A DNA stretch of 64,000 bases from Gemmatimonadaceae bacterium (GTDB lineage: Bacteria > Gemmatimonadota > Gemmatimonadetes > Gemmatimonadales > Gemmatimonadaceae). The stretch is from NCBI GenBank assembly GCA_016720905.1, contig JADKJT010000014.1, positions 1 through 64,000 on the forward strand, read 5' to 3'. A program made the translations under genes and the position numbers. This document shows positions 44,935 through 55,363 of this stretch, piece by piece. The notes under the pieces were generated by a model. The model did not search any database and was not told where the DNA came from. It worked only from the letters and a program-made list of their open reading frames with translations. Each line of letters begins with the position of its first letter. The stretch's first letter is position 1.

Positions 44935-47250
44935 ATGCGTCTGGCGTTGCTGGTCGTCATCCTCGCCGCCTGCCGCAAGGATTCGCCAACCGGCCCCAGC
45001 GCAACACCGGCCGCGCTTCGCCTGCAGGGTGGCAGCGGCCAGACGGCCACCGTGGGCACCGTACTCGCCACACCCCTCTCCGTCGTGGTCACTGATGCCT
45101 CGGGCAAGGCCGTCTCCGGAGCCCGGGTTGACTGGGACGTTGGCGTTGGCGCCGGCACCACCGCACCCTCATCGGCCACCAGCAACAGTAGCGGGGTCGC
45201 GCAAACCACATGGACGCTGGGCACCGTCGCCGGTACGCTGCGCGTATCCGCCCAAGTGGGTGGCCTGACGCCGGTGGTGTTCACCGCCACGGCTCTTCCG
45301 GGCGCCGCCGCGATCGTGGTCACCACGCCCGACCGCGCCTACCTCGGTGTGGGAGACACCATTCGCATTCGCGCCGCCGCCCGTGACCAGTTCGGCAACG
45401 ATGTGAGCGCACAATCCATCAACTTCAGCGCGCCCGACCCCACCGTGGCCACCGTGAATGGCACCGGACTGGTCACGGCTATCGGACAGGGGATTGGACG
45501 CATCGTGGCCGAAGCAGGGGGCAAAGCCGACACCGTCGCGGTCACCGTCGGACCACCCGGTTCATCAGTGTGTGGACCGGTTGCCGCTCGGACATTGGCA
45601 CTCGGCGAGGTGTTCTCGCCCGACCCGGACGCCGCCGGTACCCGCGCCTGCCTTTCGGCGCCTGTCGGCGTGAACGCCGAATACGCGCTGACCCTCATCT
45701 CTACGAGTGCCTCGTTTAGTACAGTGACGTCCATAGACGTCTTTTCCACCGGCAACAGCGGGCCTACCACGGCCGCCATCTCGGCCGACGCCGCAGGACT
45801 GCGGACAACGCCAGACCTGCCCACGGTTGACACCGATCTGCAAATGACGCGTCGGGCCGAGTCCGATGAGCCCCGATTGGCGGAACTCGAACGGCGCACC
45901 GTTGAGCGTCGGGAACTCTCGCCGTTGGTGGATGCGGCACGGTCGTGGCATGCGGAGCACCAGGGAGCGGCGGCGTTCACCAGTCTCGCCGACCTCAACG
46001 TCGGCGACGCCATCACGCTCAACGCCAACGCCAACAAGGCGTGCAGCGAACCCGTCAATCGCGTCTCGCGCGTTACGGCCGTGGGTGAAAAGTCCATTGT
46101 GGTGGCCGACAATGAAAACCCCACAGGTGGCTACACCGACGCCGAATACGCGTCCATTGCCGCCACGTTCGACACGCTGATCTTCCCGATGGACACCACC
46201 GCCTTCGGTGCGCCGACAAACGTAAGTGGTCGTGGCAAGGTCATCCTGTTCTACACACGCTCCGTGAACTCGCTGACCCCGCCATCCACCAACAGCTACA
46301 CCATCGGCGGATTCTTCTTCGCGCGCGACCTGTATCCCAAGACCGCGCGCAACGGCCTTGCCGCGTGCGCGGCATCGAACGAAACGGAAATGTTCTACCT
46401 GCTCGTGCCCGACCCCGACGGTACGGTCAACAACAACAAGCGTTCCAAGTCCGAGGTCACCACGCTCAACCTCGGCACCATTGCCCACGAATTCCAGCAT
46501 CTCATCAATTCCGGTCGCCGTCTGTACGTGAACACCACAGCGGTCCCCAACGAAGAGACATGGCTGGACGAGGGACTCGCGCATACGGCCGAGGAATTGC
46601 TGTACTATCGCATTTCGGGTTTCACCTCGCGCCAGAATCTGACGCTCGCGCAGGTCTCGCAGCAATCGACGCTGTTCAGCAGCTACGCGTCGCAGAATTT
46701 CTCGCGCTTCTACACGTATCTCATCAATCCCGAACTCAATTCGCCGTACGCGCCCAACGATTCGCTGGCCACGCGCGGGGCCACCTGGAATTTCCTGCGC
46801 TTCGCCGCGGGCCGACAGCCATCTGGTGAAGCCGCGTTCTATCGCGCGCTGGTGAATTCCACCACCTCGGGACGCACGAATCTGTCGAATGTACTGGGCG
46901 GCACCGCACAGTTTGCCGACTACCTGCGCGACTGGACCGTGTCGCTCATCGCCGACGATTTCAGCACGGCGACAACCGCCGCCCTAGACGTCCGCTACGT
47001 GTTCCCGGCCTGGAATTTCCGCAGCATCTTCCCGGGACTTCGGTTTGGTGGCGGCTCTCCGCTGGGCGTCTATCCCATCAATGCGCGATCGCTCCAAAGC
47101 GGCGCTCCGCAACGCATCACCCTGGCCGGCGGCACCAGCAGCTATGTCCGTTTCGGCCTGCCGTCAGGCCGCAGCACGCTGGTAAGCCTGTCGTCAAACG
47201 GCGTATCGCTGCCCAGCACCATGCGCTACGCGATCGTAAGGCTTAGATAG
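44935..47250 (+). CDS. Ig-like domain lipoprotein with M30-type zinc peptidase
   Basis: About 771 residues from ATG 44935 (lipobox VILAAC). Other in-frame ATGs lie upstream. Order: lipoprotein signal, two Ig-like/BIG-type repeats (VVVTDASGKAVSGARVDWDV; RAYLGVGDTIRIRAAARDQF; a Big_2-like VATVNGTGLVTAIGQGIGRI), a beta-rich linker and a zinc-peptidase domain with TIAHEFQHLINSGRRL and ETWLDEGLAHTAEELL. That HExxH...E pattern resembles M30 (hyicolysin) peptidases. It is surface-exposed or periplasmic, and the target is unknown. It is one of three secreted metalloproteases in this window. Confidence 0.75.
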   Translation: MRLALLVVILAACRKDSPTGPSATPAALRLQGGSGQTATVGTVLATPLSVVVTDASGKAVSGARVDWDVGVGAGTTAPSSATSNSSGVAQTTWTLGTVAGTLRVSAQVGGLTPVVFTATALPGAAAIVVTTPDRAYLGVGDTIRIRAAARDQFGNDVSAQSINFSAPDPTVATVNGTGLVTAIGQGIGRIVAEAGGKADTVAVTVGPPGSSVCGPVAARTLALGEVFSPDPDAAGTRACLSAPVGVNAEYALTLISTSASFSTVTSIDVFSTGNSGPTTAAISADAAGLRTTPDLPTVDTDLQMTRRAESDEPRLAELERRTVERRELSPLVDAARSWHAEHQGAAAFTSLADLNVGDAITLNANANKACSEPVNRVSRVTAVGEKSIVVADNENPTGGYTDAEYASIAATFDTLIFPMDTTAFGAPTNVSGRGKVILFYTRSVNSLTPPSTNSYTIGGFFFARDLYPKTARNGLAACAASNETEMFYLLVPDPDGTVNNNKRSKSEVTTLNLGTIAHEFQHLINSGRRLYVNTTAVPNEETWLDEGLAHTAEELLYYRISGFTSRQNLTLAQVSQQSTLFSSYASQNFSRFYTYLINPELNSPYAPNDSLATRGATWNFLRFAAGRQPSGEAAFYRALVNSTTSGRTNLSNVLGGTAQFADYLRDWTVSLIADDFSTATTAALDVRYVFPAWNFRSIFPGLRFGGGSPLGVYPINARSLQSGAPQRITLAGGTSSYVRFGLPSGRSTLVSLSSNGVSLPSTMRYAIVRLR

Positions 47251-47260
47251 TACTGAGACT

Positions 47261-48121
<861 letters not shown>

Positions 48122-48168
48122 GAAACGCTCGGGCGTGAACTGAGAGATGCGGGCGGCGAGACTGGAAG

Positions 48169-48786
48169 CTACTGCGAGCGGGTCGCTGAGGGTAACGGGT
48201 GCGCGTGCGTCTCGACCCACCCGCGAAGTGCACGGAGCAGCGCCACCAGATCGCCCAACTGATGATTGGCATTGAGTCCGCTGGGGCTGGGCAGCACCCA
48301 CAGCGCGGTCTCGCCAAGCCCATCGGTCTGCAGACCCAACAGGGCCTTGGGTCGCGCAAACGCCACGCGATAGGCGCCGATCCCCAGAAACGCAATGACG
48401 CGCGGATGGTATTGCGTCGCCATCGCCCGCAAGCGTTCACCACCCGCCACGTACTCAGCCGCTGTCAACTCCGCGGCGGTAGCTGTGGTACGCGACACCA
48501 TGTTCGTGATGCCGATGCCAAGAGGGAGCAGTTCGCGCTCTTCCCACGGGGCGAATTGTCGTGGTGTAAAGCCCGCGCCGTGCAGCGCCGGCCAGAAGCG
48601 ATTGCCCGGTCGTCCGAAATGATGTCCCAATGCCGCGGTATACAGGCCGGGATTGATGCCGCAGAACAGCACACGCAAATCCGGCGCAATAAGATCTGGC
48701 ACGGTGCGATCAACAGCGGCGGCCAGTTCGGCTTTCGTTGGCTTCTTCGGTGCACCCATCGTGGAGATCGCTGACGACACACTCAC
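48169..48786 (-). CDS. mug: G/U mismatch-specific DNA glycosylase
   Basis: 205 residues with the uracil-DNA-glycosylase family 2 motifs FCGINPGLYTAALGHHF (motif A with Asn) and LPSPSGLNANHQLG (motif B). It removes uracil, or ethenocytosine, opposite guanine. GTG 48786 overlaps the mutS stop by 4 nt (GTGA), so it is translated with mutS, a functional grouping of two mismatch-repair-type proteins. Confidence 0.88.
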   Translation of the reverse strand: MSVSSAISTMGAPKKPTKAELAAAVDRTVPDLIAPDLRVLFCGINPGLYTAALGHHFGRPGNRFWPALHGAGFTPRQFAPWEERELLPLGIGITNMVSRTTATAAELTAAEYVAGGERLRAMATQYHPRVIAFLGIGAYRVAFARPKALLGLQTDGLGETALWVLPSPSGLNANHQLGDLVALLRALRGWVETHAHPLPSATRSQ

Positions 48787-51539
48787 GGCTTGGCCGTCTT
48801 CCCCGCGGCCAGCTCCCCTTTCAGCGCGGCAATCGCCGTCAACGCCTGCATCGGTGTCATGTTGTCCGGCTCAAGCGCCGTTACGGCATCAGCGAGACGC
48901 GTCATGGCCGGATCAGCGGGCGGTGCGGCGTCGCCAAAGAATCCCAGCTGCGCGGTGGGCATACCAGGTCGCACCATGTGCGGTCCACGGCGCGTGGCAC
49001 TGCGTGGCGCCGCATGCGTTTCAGTGGTCAGGCGCGCCGCCATTTGCTCGCCTTCGCCTTCCAGCAACGCCAGCACTTCCTTGGCACGGGCAATCACCGC
49101 CGCCGGCAAGCCCGCCAATCGACCCACCTCGATGCCATAACTGCGGTCGGCTCCCCCGGGGATCAGCTTGTGCAGGAACAACACCTGATCGCCCACCTCG
49201 CGCACCGCCACTGTGAAGTTGCGCACCGCCGGCAGTTCGTTGGCCAGTTGGGTCAATTCATGATAGTGCGTGGCGAACACGGTCTTGCAGCCAATCGCAT
49301 CGTGCAGATGTTCGCTCACACTCCACGCGATGGATACGCCATCATACGTACTGGTCCCACGACCGATTTCATCCAGCAACACCAACGACCGCGCCGTCGC
49401 GGTGTGCAGGATGGCGCTCGTTTCGCTCATCTCCACCATGAAGGTGCTTTGGCCGCGCACCAGGTTGTCGCTGGCGCCCACGCGCGTGAACAGGCGGTCC
49501 ACCACCGGCAGTCGCGCGTGACGCGCCGGCACATACGCGCCCACCTGCGCCAGCAGTTGAATCAGGCCGATCTGCCGCAAAATCGTGCTCTTGCCGGCCA
49601 TATTGGGTCCGGTCAGCACGATCAGTCGCGCGCCCTCGGTCAGCACGAGATCATTGGGAATGAACTTCTCGCGCGCCATCATGCGCTCAACCACGGGATG
49701 CCGACCCGCCGTGATTTCCAGATCGAAGTCATCATGCAAGTCGGGACGCGTGTACTGCTCGCGTTCGGCCACGTCCGCAAAGGCGCCCAGCACATCGATC
49801 GTCGCCACGCGTCGCGCCACGGCTTGCCAGCGGGCAATCGCCTGCCCCGCTTCACGACGCAACGCTTCAAACAGTTCGCGTTCGCGCGTCTCGATGCGAT
49901 CAGCCGCCGTGAGCACCTTCTCCTCGTACGACTTGAGCGCTGGCGTCACATATCGTTCGGCACCGGTCAACGTCTGGCGACGCTGATAGTCGTCGGGCAC
50001 CAGATGCTTGTTGGCGTTCGAGATTTCCAGGTAGTACCCGAACACGCGGTTGAATCCCACCTTGAGTGACGAAATGCCGGTGCGGGCGCGCTCGTCTGCC
50101 TGAATCGTGGCAATCGCGTCCTTTCCGCCATCACGCAGCGCGCGCAACTCGTCCAGCTCGCCGTCGATACCCGGCGCAATGGTGTCTTCATCGCCAATCG
50201 TCAGCGGCGGGCGCTCCACCAGCATGTGCGTCAATCGTTCCGCGCAGTCTGCTCCGTCGTCCCACTCGGCCAACAACTGCGCCAACACACCGCCCGTGGT
50301 GGTGCTATCGCGTATGCTATCGCGTATGCTATCGCGTACATGATCCCGCACGCCACGCGCTGCCTGCGCCACGCGTGGTAGGCGCGCCAACGAATCACCC
50401 AGCGCGCGCAATTCACGTGGTGTCGCCCGACCCGCCGCCGCCTTGCTGGCCAGACGGTCGATGTCGCGCACACCGTCCAACGCCTCGCGCAGTGAAGCGC
50501 GCCCCACCGCGTCACGCACCAGCACCGTCACGGCGTCCAGGCGCTGTTCGATGGCCGCACGGTCCATGAGCGGTGCCAGCAACCACTGTCGCAGTAACCG
50601 TTGACCCATCGGCGTGACCGTGCGGTCGAGCACCGACAGCAGCGTACCGGCCACCTCGCCGCCGCGCAGTGATTCCACCAACTCGAGATTGCGACGCGTC
50701 ATTTCATCCAGCGGCATCACGCCACCGGGCCGCTCCACGATCGGTCGCGCCAGATGCGGCAATCCACTGGGCTGCAATTCACGCAGATACCGCAACAGCG
50801 CGCCGGCCGCGCCGATGGCCGCACCATCGCTCGCGCCCAGCCCGAAGCCATCCAGTCCGCGCACGTCGAACTGTCGCGTGAGTTCATCGGCCGCCATCTG
50901 CGCGTCGAACTCCCAGGGTTCGCGCTCCGTCACCAGTGCCCGATCAGCCACCAGTAACGCACGGGCCATGGTTTCATCAGAGCCACCACGCACCACCAGC
51001 AACTCACGCGGCGCAAGCCGAGCCAATACGGCCGGTGCATCCGACGCGGACACGATGGCCAGTCGCAATTCGCCGGTGGACAAGTCGGCGGCGGCAATGC
51101 CGATGTGCGCGCGATCGCCATCCCGCGCCGTGTCGCGCCCGGTGGCAATGGCGCACACGTAGTTCGCCCGCGCGCCATCCAGCAAGTCGTCGGCAAAGAC
51201 GGCGCCCGGCGTGATCGTTTCAATCACTTCGCGCTTCACCAGCCCTTTCGCGAGCTTCGGATCTTCCACTTGCTCGCAAACCGCCACGCGATGTCCCTGT
51301 CCAACCAGCCGACGGAGATACTCCGCTGCCGCCTTGACGGGAATTCCGGCCAGCGGCACTTCGGCCGCCCCGCCGTTGTTGCGCGCGGTCAGCGTGAGCC
51401 CCAGTACGCGCGACGCCGTTTCCGCGTCGTCGTAGAACATCTCGTAGAAATCGCCCATGCGGAAAAACAGGATCGCGTCCTGATGACGCGCCTTGATCTC
51501 CCGGTACTGCTGCATCAGCGGCGTCGCCGCACCACTCAT
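48783..51539 (-). CDS. mutS: DNA mismatch repair protein MutS
   Basis: 918 residues, with all MutS domains. Mismatch-binding domain: MGDFYEMFYDDAE near residue 30 carries the Phe-x-Glu reading motif. The lever and clamp follow, then the ATPase with LTGPNMAGKSTILRQIGLIQ (Walker A), LVLLDEIGRGTSTYDG (Walker B) and FATHYHEL. It detects mispaired bases and starts repair with MutL. About residue 400-412 there are three in-frame copies of a 12-bp unit (RDSI), which make an unusual local insertion. ATGA overlap with the upstream SPOR gene and GTGA overlap with mug show one operon. Confidence 0.94.
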   Translation of the reverse strand: MSGAATPLMQQYREIKARHQDAILFFRMGDFYEMFYDDAETASRVLGLTLTARNNGGAAEVPLAGIPVKAAAEYLRRLVGQGHRVAVCEQVEDPKLAKGLVKREVIETITPGAVFADDLLDGARANYVCAIATGRDTARDGDRAHIGIAAADLSTGELRLAIVSASDAPAVLARLAPRELLVVRGGSDETMARALLVADRALVTEREPWEFDAQMAADELTRQFDVRGLDGFGLGASDGAAIGAAGALLRYLRELQPSGLPHLARPIVERPGGVMPLDEMTRRNLELVESLRGGEVAGTLLSVLDRTVTPMGQRLLRQWLLAPLMDRAAIEQRLDAVTVLVRDAVGRASLREALDGVRDIDRLASKAAAGRATPRELRALGDSLARLPRVAQAARGVRDHVRDSIRDSIRDSTTTGGVLAQLLAEWDDGADCAERLTHMLVERPPLTIGDEDTIAPGIDGELDELRALRDGGKDAIATIQADERARTGISSLKVGFNRVFGYYLEISNANKHLVPDDYQRRQTLTGAERYVTPALKSYEEKVLTAADRIETRERELFEALRREAGQAIARWQAVARRVATIDVLGAFADVAEREQYTRPDLHDDFDLEITAGRHPVVERMMAREKFIPNDLVLTEGARLIVLTGPNMAGKSTILRQIGLIQLLAQVGAYVPARHARLPVVDRLFTRVGASDNLVRGQSTFMVEMSETSAILHTATARSLVLLDEIGRGTSTYDGVSIAWSVSEHLHDAIGCKTVFATHYHELTQLANELPAVRNFTVAVREVGDQVLFLHKLIPGGADRSYGIEVGRLAGLPAAVIARAKEVLALLEGEGEQMAARLTTETHAAPRSATRRGPHMVRPGMPTAQLGFFGDAAPPADPAMTRLADAVTALEPDNMTPMQALTAIAALKGELAAGKTAKP
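50304..50339. repeat. Three 12-bp tandem repeats inside mutS
   Basis: gctatcgcgtat is repeated at 50304-50315, 50316-50327 and 50328-50339 (last base c). In the mutS frame this encodes repeated Arg-Asp-Ser-Ile blocks. The unit length is a multiple of three, so slippage would alter protein length but keep frame. Confidence 0.85.
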
Positions 51540-52420
51540 CGACCGAGCTCCGCCACGAAACCGCGCTGCCCCTGTTTCTTGAGACGCGTCAGCATCGCGG
51601 CCGCCTCCGCGCGCGTCTCATAGCGTCCCACGCGCACGCGAAATGGTTTCCGCTCGCCATCCACCCGCGCCTTCACGCCGCGCGTCGCGAGGCGCTTCAC
51701 CAATGCCGTGGCTTGCGCGCGCGTGTCGTAGGCCGCCAACTGCACACTGAAAACGGTGGCTGCGGAGACGGCCGCTGCCGGCGCTGGCGTCGTAACGGCC
51801 GGTGTCGGCACTGCAACGCCGTTGGCTGTCCCGCCCGCCGCGGTCGCTGCCGCTGCTGCACATCGCAGCTGCAAATCGTTCGCCTGCAACCGCAGCTCCC
51901 CTTCGGGAATTGTTACACCGCGCAACGCGGTCACTGACTCGCACGCATGCAGAATATCCCGTTCTTCGAAATAGCTGCGCACCACTTGGATCATCGCCTT
52001 CGGTCGCTGCGGCGACTCGGAGAAATCCCGCAGGATCCGTTCGTAGTGGGCGCGTGCCACCGCCGGTCGCCCGCGCAGGATTTCCAGCTCCCCCAGTCTC
52101 AGCAATGCTTCCGGAACGCGCGGCGACAATGGCGCATCCACCACCAGGCGCTTCCAGTCGCGTTCGCCGTCGGCCACCCGTTCGCTCAGCACGGCGCGCC
52201 AGTAGAGGGCTTCCGCCATGTCATCCGAGGAGGGGTCGGTGTGCGCCACCAATGAGTCAAGCAGCGTGCGCGCCTTCGCACCGTCACCAGCATCCATCAG
52301 GCCTCGCGCGCGACCTACTGCCGACGTGACACCAGCCGACGTCTGTGCCCGCACCACTCCGGCGCTCACCAGCAGCCATACGAGACACACCAGCGACGGA
52401 CGCAGCGCGCGGCGTATCAC
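51536..52420 (-). CDS. Periplasmic TPR-like protein with SPOR domain
   Basis: 294 residues from GTG 52420, which overlaps the holA stop as GTGA. Order: signal peptide (ends SAGVVRAQ), helical tetratricopeptide-like repeats (residues about 30-165: YWRAVLSERVADGERDWKRL, PEALLRLGELEILRGRPAVA), an Ala/Pro/Thr-rich linker, and a C-terminal SPOR domain (FSVQLAAYDTRAQATALVKR, RVRVGRYETRAEAAAML). SPOR domains bind denuded glycan strands at the division septum. It sits oddly between holA and mutS, probably by co-transcription only. Confidence 0.82.
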   Translation of the reverse strand: MIRRALRPSLVCLVWLLVSAGVVRAQTSAGVTSAVGRARGLMDAGDGAKARTLLDSLVAHTDPSSDDMAEALYWRAVLSERVADGERDWKRLVVDAPLSPRVPEALLRLGELEILRGRPAVARAHYERILRDFSESPQRPKAMIQVVRSYFEERDILHACESVTALRGVTIPEGELRLQANDLQLRCAAAAATAAGGTANGVAVPTPAVTTPAPAAAVSAATVFSVQLAAYDTRAQATALVKRLATRGVKARVDGERKPFRVRVGRYETRAEAAAMLTRLKKQGQRGFVAELGR

Positions 52421-53556
52421 GCCGCACTCCGGCGACGGGTGCGCAGCGCGCACAACGACAACACCAGCGACATCATCGTCTGTTCGGCATTCGACACCGT
52501 GGTCTCCTTGAGGGCGATGTCCGCTTCCAGCAACAACGCCAGCGCGCGCGCACACGCTGCGGCACTCCACTGGTCGGTCACCTTGGTCCACGCGGAAGCC
52601 GCCTCGCCCCACGGGCGTCCCGGATAGCCACCGGCTTCTTTCAGGAACGCGAAATATTCCGTCGGCAAACGATTGGTGGGTGTACCCGCGTCGCGACGGG
52701 CCCGGCCAAAGGCCAGGGCAAACGCCTGCGTGCTGAGCATCATCACCACTTGCACCGCCGTCACTTTCGGTTGCCCGAGCACGTGCGACACCAGCGTGAT
52801 CGCCGCCGCGGCATCCTGTCGGGCCACGGCATCCAGCAAATCGGTGACGGTTTCACCACGACGCACGCCGACCACGGCGGTGACCGCGTCGGCATCGATG
52901 ACGGGAGGTGCCTCCGTCGAAATCCCGGTGTCACGGTGATCGCGCTCGTGCGCCCCCAACGCATAGCTCGCGCACTTGTCGAGTTCTGCGGCCAGCAGCT
53001 GCAGATCGTTGCCCACTGCCTGCTGCAGCAGTTCGCCGGCATCCTCGCTGATGCCAACCGACAGCGTGGTCGACGCATGATGCGAAATCCATTTGCGCAC
53101 GCGCTCCGGTGTCAACGGTGCGAACTCCAGCGCGGTTGACGCACCGAGCAGCGCCGCGTCGGGCTTGGTTCCGGCCAGGCTGGTGAGCACCAGCAACGTG
53201 TCGCTGGCCGGGCGGGCGAGATACCGATCGAGTTGCCCGCGCGCCGCCTTCTTGAGCGCCGTCACGTCGCGCAACACCACGGCGCGTCGCTCGGCCAGCA
53301 TCGGCGGCGTGGCCAGCAGACTGCTCACCGATTCCGCGTCCAGATCGCCACCACGGCGAATCTCGCAGTTGAAATCGCGGGTGGACGGATCGATGGCGGC
53401 GTCCAGCAGATCCCGCACCGCGACGTCCTTCAGGTAGTCATCGTCGCCGTACAGGTAATACACGGGTGCGAATGTCCGCGACTGAATGGCGGCTAAGACC
53501 GTGCGCTGCGGGGAGGCTTCACGGGACGTGGTCGAACGCTCGGCGCGGGGCGGCAT
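52417..53556 (-). CDS. holA: DNA polymerase III subunit delta
   Basis: 379 residues. The N-terminal part APVYYLYGDDDYLKDVAVRD is the start of the delta AAA+-like fold; domain II follows with LDRYLARPASDTLLVLTSLA and the characteristic helical collar (NDLQLLAAELDKCASYA). Delta opens the beta clamp as part of the clamp loader. It is the first gene of a four-gene operon with the SPOR protein, mutS and mug. The start ATG has an extended N-terminus of about 25 residues. Confidence 0.88.
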   Translation of the reverse strand: MPPRAERSTTSREASPQRTVLAAIQSRTFAPVYYLYGDDDYLKDVAVRDLLDAAIDPSTRDFNCEIRRGGDLDAESVSSLLATPPMLAERRAVVLRDVTALKKAARGQLDRYLARPASDTLLVLTSLAGTKPDAALLGASTALEFAPLTPERVRKWISHHASTTLSVGISEDAGELLQQAVGNDLQLLAAELDKCASYALGAHERDHRDTGISTEAPPVIDADAVTAVVGVRRGETVTDLLDAVARQDAAAAITLVSHVLGQPKVTAVQVVMMLSTQAFALAFGRARRDAGTPTNRLPTEYFAFLKEAGGYPGRPWGEAASAWTKVTDQWSAAACARALALLLEADIALKETTVSNAEQTMMSLVLSLCALRTRRRSAA

Positions 53557-53607
53557 GACCTAAGATACGTTGTCCGGCACCATCACCGGAACGCATGAAC
53601 CGCAGGA

Positions 53608-54240
53608 CTACGGCCGACCGTCCAGCATCATCGAGTAATCGACATTCACGAACGGTGACGGCATTTCGTCGATCAGCACCGCCGCCGGCCAGATCGGACT
53701 CCCGGTCGCCATGGCCTGAAGTAACGCCGGGGACACATACCGGATTTCCGGGCGAACCGGTTCGGTGGCTATCACTGGCTCCATGGCGATCAACGGGGCC
53801 TCCTCCGGCAGGGCACCGCGCCACACCAGTACGCCGATCACGGCACTGGCGGCAATCGCCACCATCATGCGGGGCGAGCGCCATCCGGACTGGTATCCCG
53901 GGAACGGCATCAGCTCGATATCGCGGCGGCGATCGGCCGCTCGGCGATCCGATCCCGCCCGTGCATCCGGCGCACTCTCCTGTGCGACGCGCTCCTGACG
54001 GCATTCCGCCAGCCGCGCCTGCAACCGCTCCTGAAACCCCGTCGACGGCTCAATAGAGGGCATGCTCCGAGCCACCATCAGGGATCGACGGACCATCGTG
54101 TCATGAGCCGCACATCGGTCGCAAGCGAGGATGTGGCGCTGGGCAGCGGCCATCTGGTCGCCTGACAGCGTATCGTCGAGATACGACAGGTGATGTTTGC
54201 GGAAATTGCGACAGTCCATCGGAGCCACCAACTGCGTCAT
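53608..54240 (-). CDS. Anti-sigma factor with zinc-finger domain
   Basis: 210 residues from ATG 54240. An alternative Met lies seven residues later. The N-terminal zf-HC2 region reads MDCRNFRKHHLSYLDD and RHILACDRCAAH (HxxxCxxC, the zinc motif of ZAS anti-sigma factors). A single membrane helix, MMVAIAASAVIGVLVW, follows at about residue 122, and the rest is extracytoplasmic. It should hold the ECF sigma factor encoded just upstream in the same direction and release it upon an envelope signal. The sensor part is short. Confidence 0.78.
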   Translation of the reverse strand: MTQLVAPMDCRNFRKHHLSYLDDTLSGDQMAAAQRHILACDRCAAHDTMVRRSLMVARSMPSIEPSTGFQERLQARLAECRQERVAQESAPDARAGSDRRAADRRRDIELMPFPGYQSGWRSPRMMVAIAASAVIGVLVWRGALPEEAPLIAMEPVIATEPVRPEIRYVSPALLQAMATGSPIWPAAVLIDEMPSPFVNVDYSMMLDGRP

Positions 54241-54354
54241 CGGTTCTGGTTCGGGACGTACGTGCCTGACAGGGAAGTCCCGCGAGGCTCGCACGGCAGG
54301 ATACCCGCTGGGGGGAACGCGGTTCCTGCGATCGCTTACAGTACCGATACGCGC

Positions 54355-54389
54355 AACCCCCCGCCGAGGCAATCCCGGCGAGGGGTTTT
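54355..54389. terminator. Hairpin between the sigma and anti-sigma genes
   Basis: Arms aaccccccgccg (54355-54366) and cggcgaggggtt (54376-54387) with one mismatch, then tttt. The T-run favours termination in the plus direction, where no nearby plus-strand gene exists, so it may instead act as an attenuator or mRNA-stability element within the sigma operon. It lies 45 nt from the sigma gene stop. Confidence 0.4.
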
Positions 54390-54434
54390 CCGACTTCTGG
54401 GATGCTCGCCGTATCTGGCGAGACCCGGGGCCGC

Positions 54435-55076
54435 CTAGCGGACCAGTGGCGCGATGATATCCGCGAAGGCTGTCCGCGCGCGGTTGAGGCGCGACTTCAC
54501 CGTACCCAGATTCACGCCGGTAATCTCGGCGATCTCCTCGTACGACTTGCCTTCCAACTCCCGCAGCACGAACACTTCGCGATGATGCGACGGTAGTTGG
54601 GAGACCGACTGCTCGACCATTTCCCGCAGGTGTCGCTTGCGGAACAGGTCGTCGGGGCGGGTATGCACGTCCTCGAACTGCAGCGGCCGCTCGTCGTCCT
54701 CGAACTTCGCCTTGATGGTCTGGAAGAGTACGAGCGGATTGCGCGACCGATTGCGCAGCTCGTTCTTCGCCAGATTCGAGGCGATCGTGTAGATCCAGGT
54801 CGAGAACTTCTTCGAGCGATCGAATCGACCGATGTGTCGATAGACGCGGATGAAGACTTCCTGTACCAGGTCCTCCGCGCGGTCGCGGTCGCCGATGGTG
54901 CGGTACACGAAGTTCAGCAGCCGCCCCTGATACCGGTCGACCAGCTCTTCAAACGCACGTTCCTCACCACCGAGGAACGCGGACACCACCTCGCCGTCGT
55001 CCAGTGAGCGCAGGTGCTCGCGCACTGACACGGACTGGGTGAGCGGGGTTGTGAGCGTACGAGCAAGTTCGGCCAT
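54435..55076 (-). CDS. ECF-family RNA polymerase sigma factor (RpoE-like)
   Basis: 213 residues from ATG 55076 with AGGAGGAGG just upstream. Region 2: AFEELVDRYQGRLLNFVYRT, DLVQEVFIRVYRHIGRFDRS, KFSTWIYTIASNLAKNELRN. Region 4: LPSHHREVFVLRELEGKSYE and EIAEITGVNLGTVKSRLNRA. It directs RNA polymerase to envelope- or stress-type promoters. The adjacent zinc-finger anti-sigma gene makes a classic pair. The 285 bp upstream have no gene and probably hold an autoregulated promoter. Confidence 0.9.
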   Translation of the reverse strand: MAELARTLTTPLTQSVSVREHLRSLDDGEVVSAFLGGEERAFEELVDRYQGRLLNFVYRTIGDRDRAEDLVQEVFIRVYRHIGRFDRSKKFSTWIYTIASNLAKNELRNRSRNPLVLFQTIKAKFEDDERPLQFEDVHTRPDDLFRKRHLREMVEQSVSQLPSHHREVFVLRELEGKSYEEIAEITGVNLGTVKSRLNRARTAFADIIAPLVR

Positions 55077-55363
55077 CAGTCGAGCCCTCCTCCTGCAGTG
55101 ACGTGAACCAAGGTCCACGGCGTCAGCGAAAGTGTCACCGGTCGTTCCGGCAGCTCATCTCGCCACGCTCCCACCTATCAGGCACGCCTCGTGCCGCGGG
55201 GAACCCCACGGAACTCTTTGGAACCAAATTCTCCAAATACTTACGGAGAAAGGGCTTACGAGTTCCGTGCCGCTCGTCACCATCTACGACGCTCAACCGG
55301 TTTTGGATTGTGTTCCCGGAAAGTGGACACTCTTCGAGGACACTACCCTAGCCGCAAGCGAGC

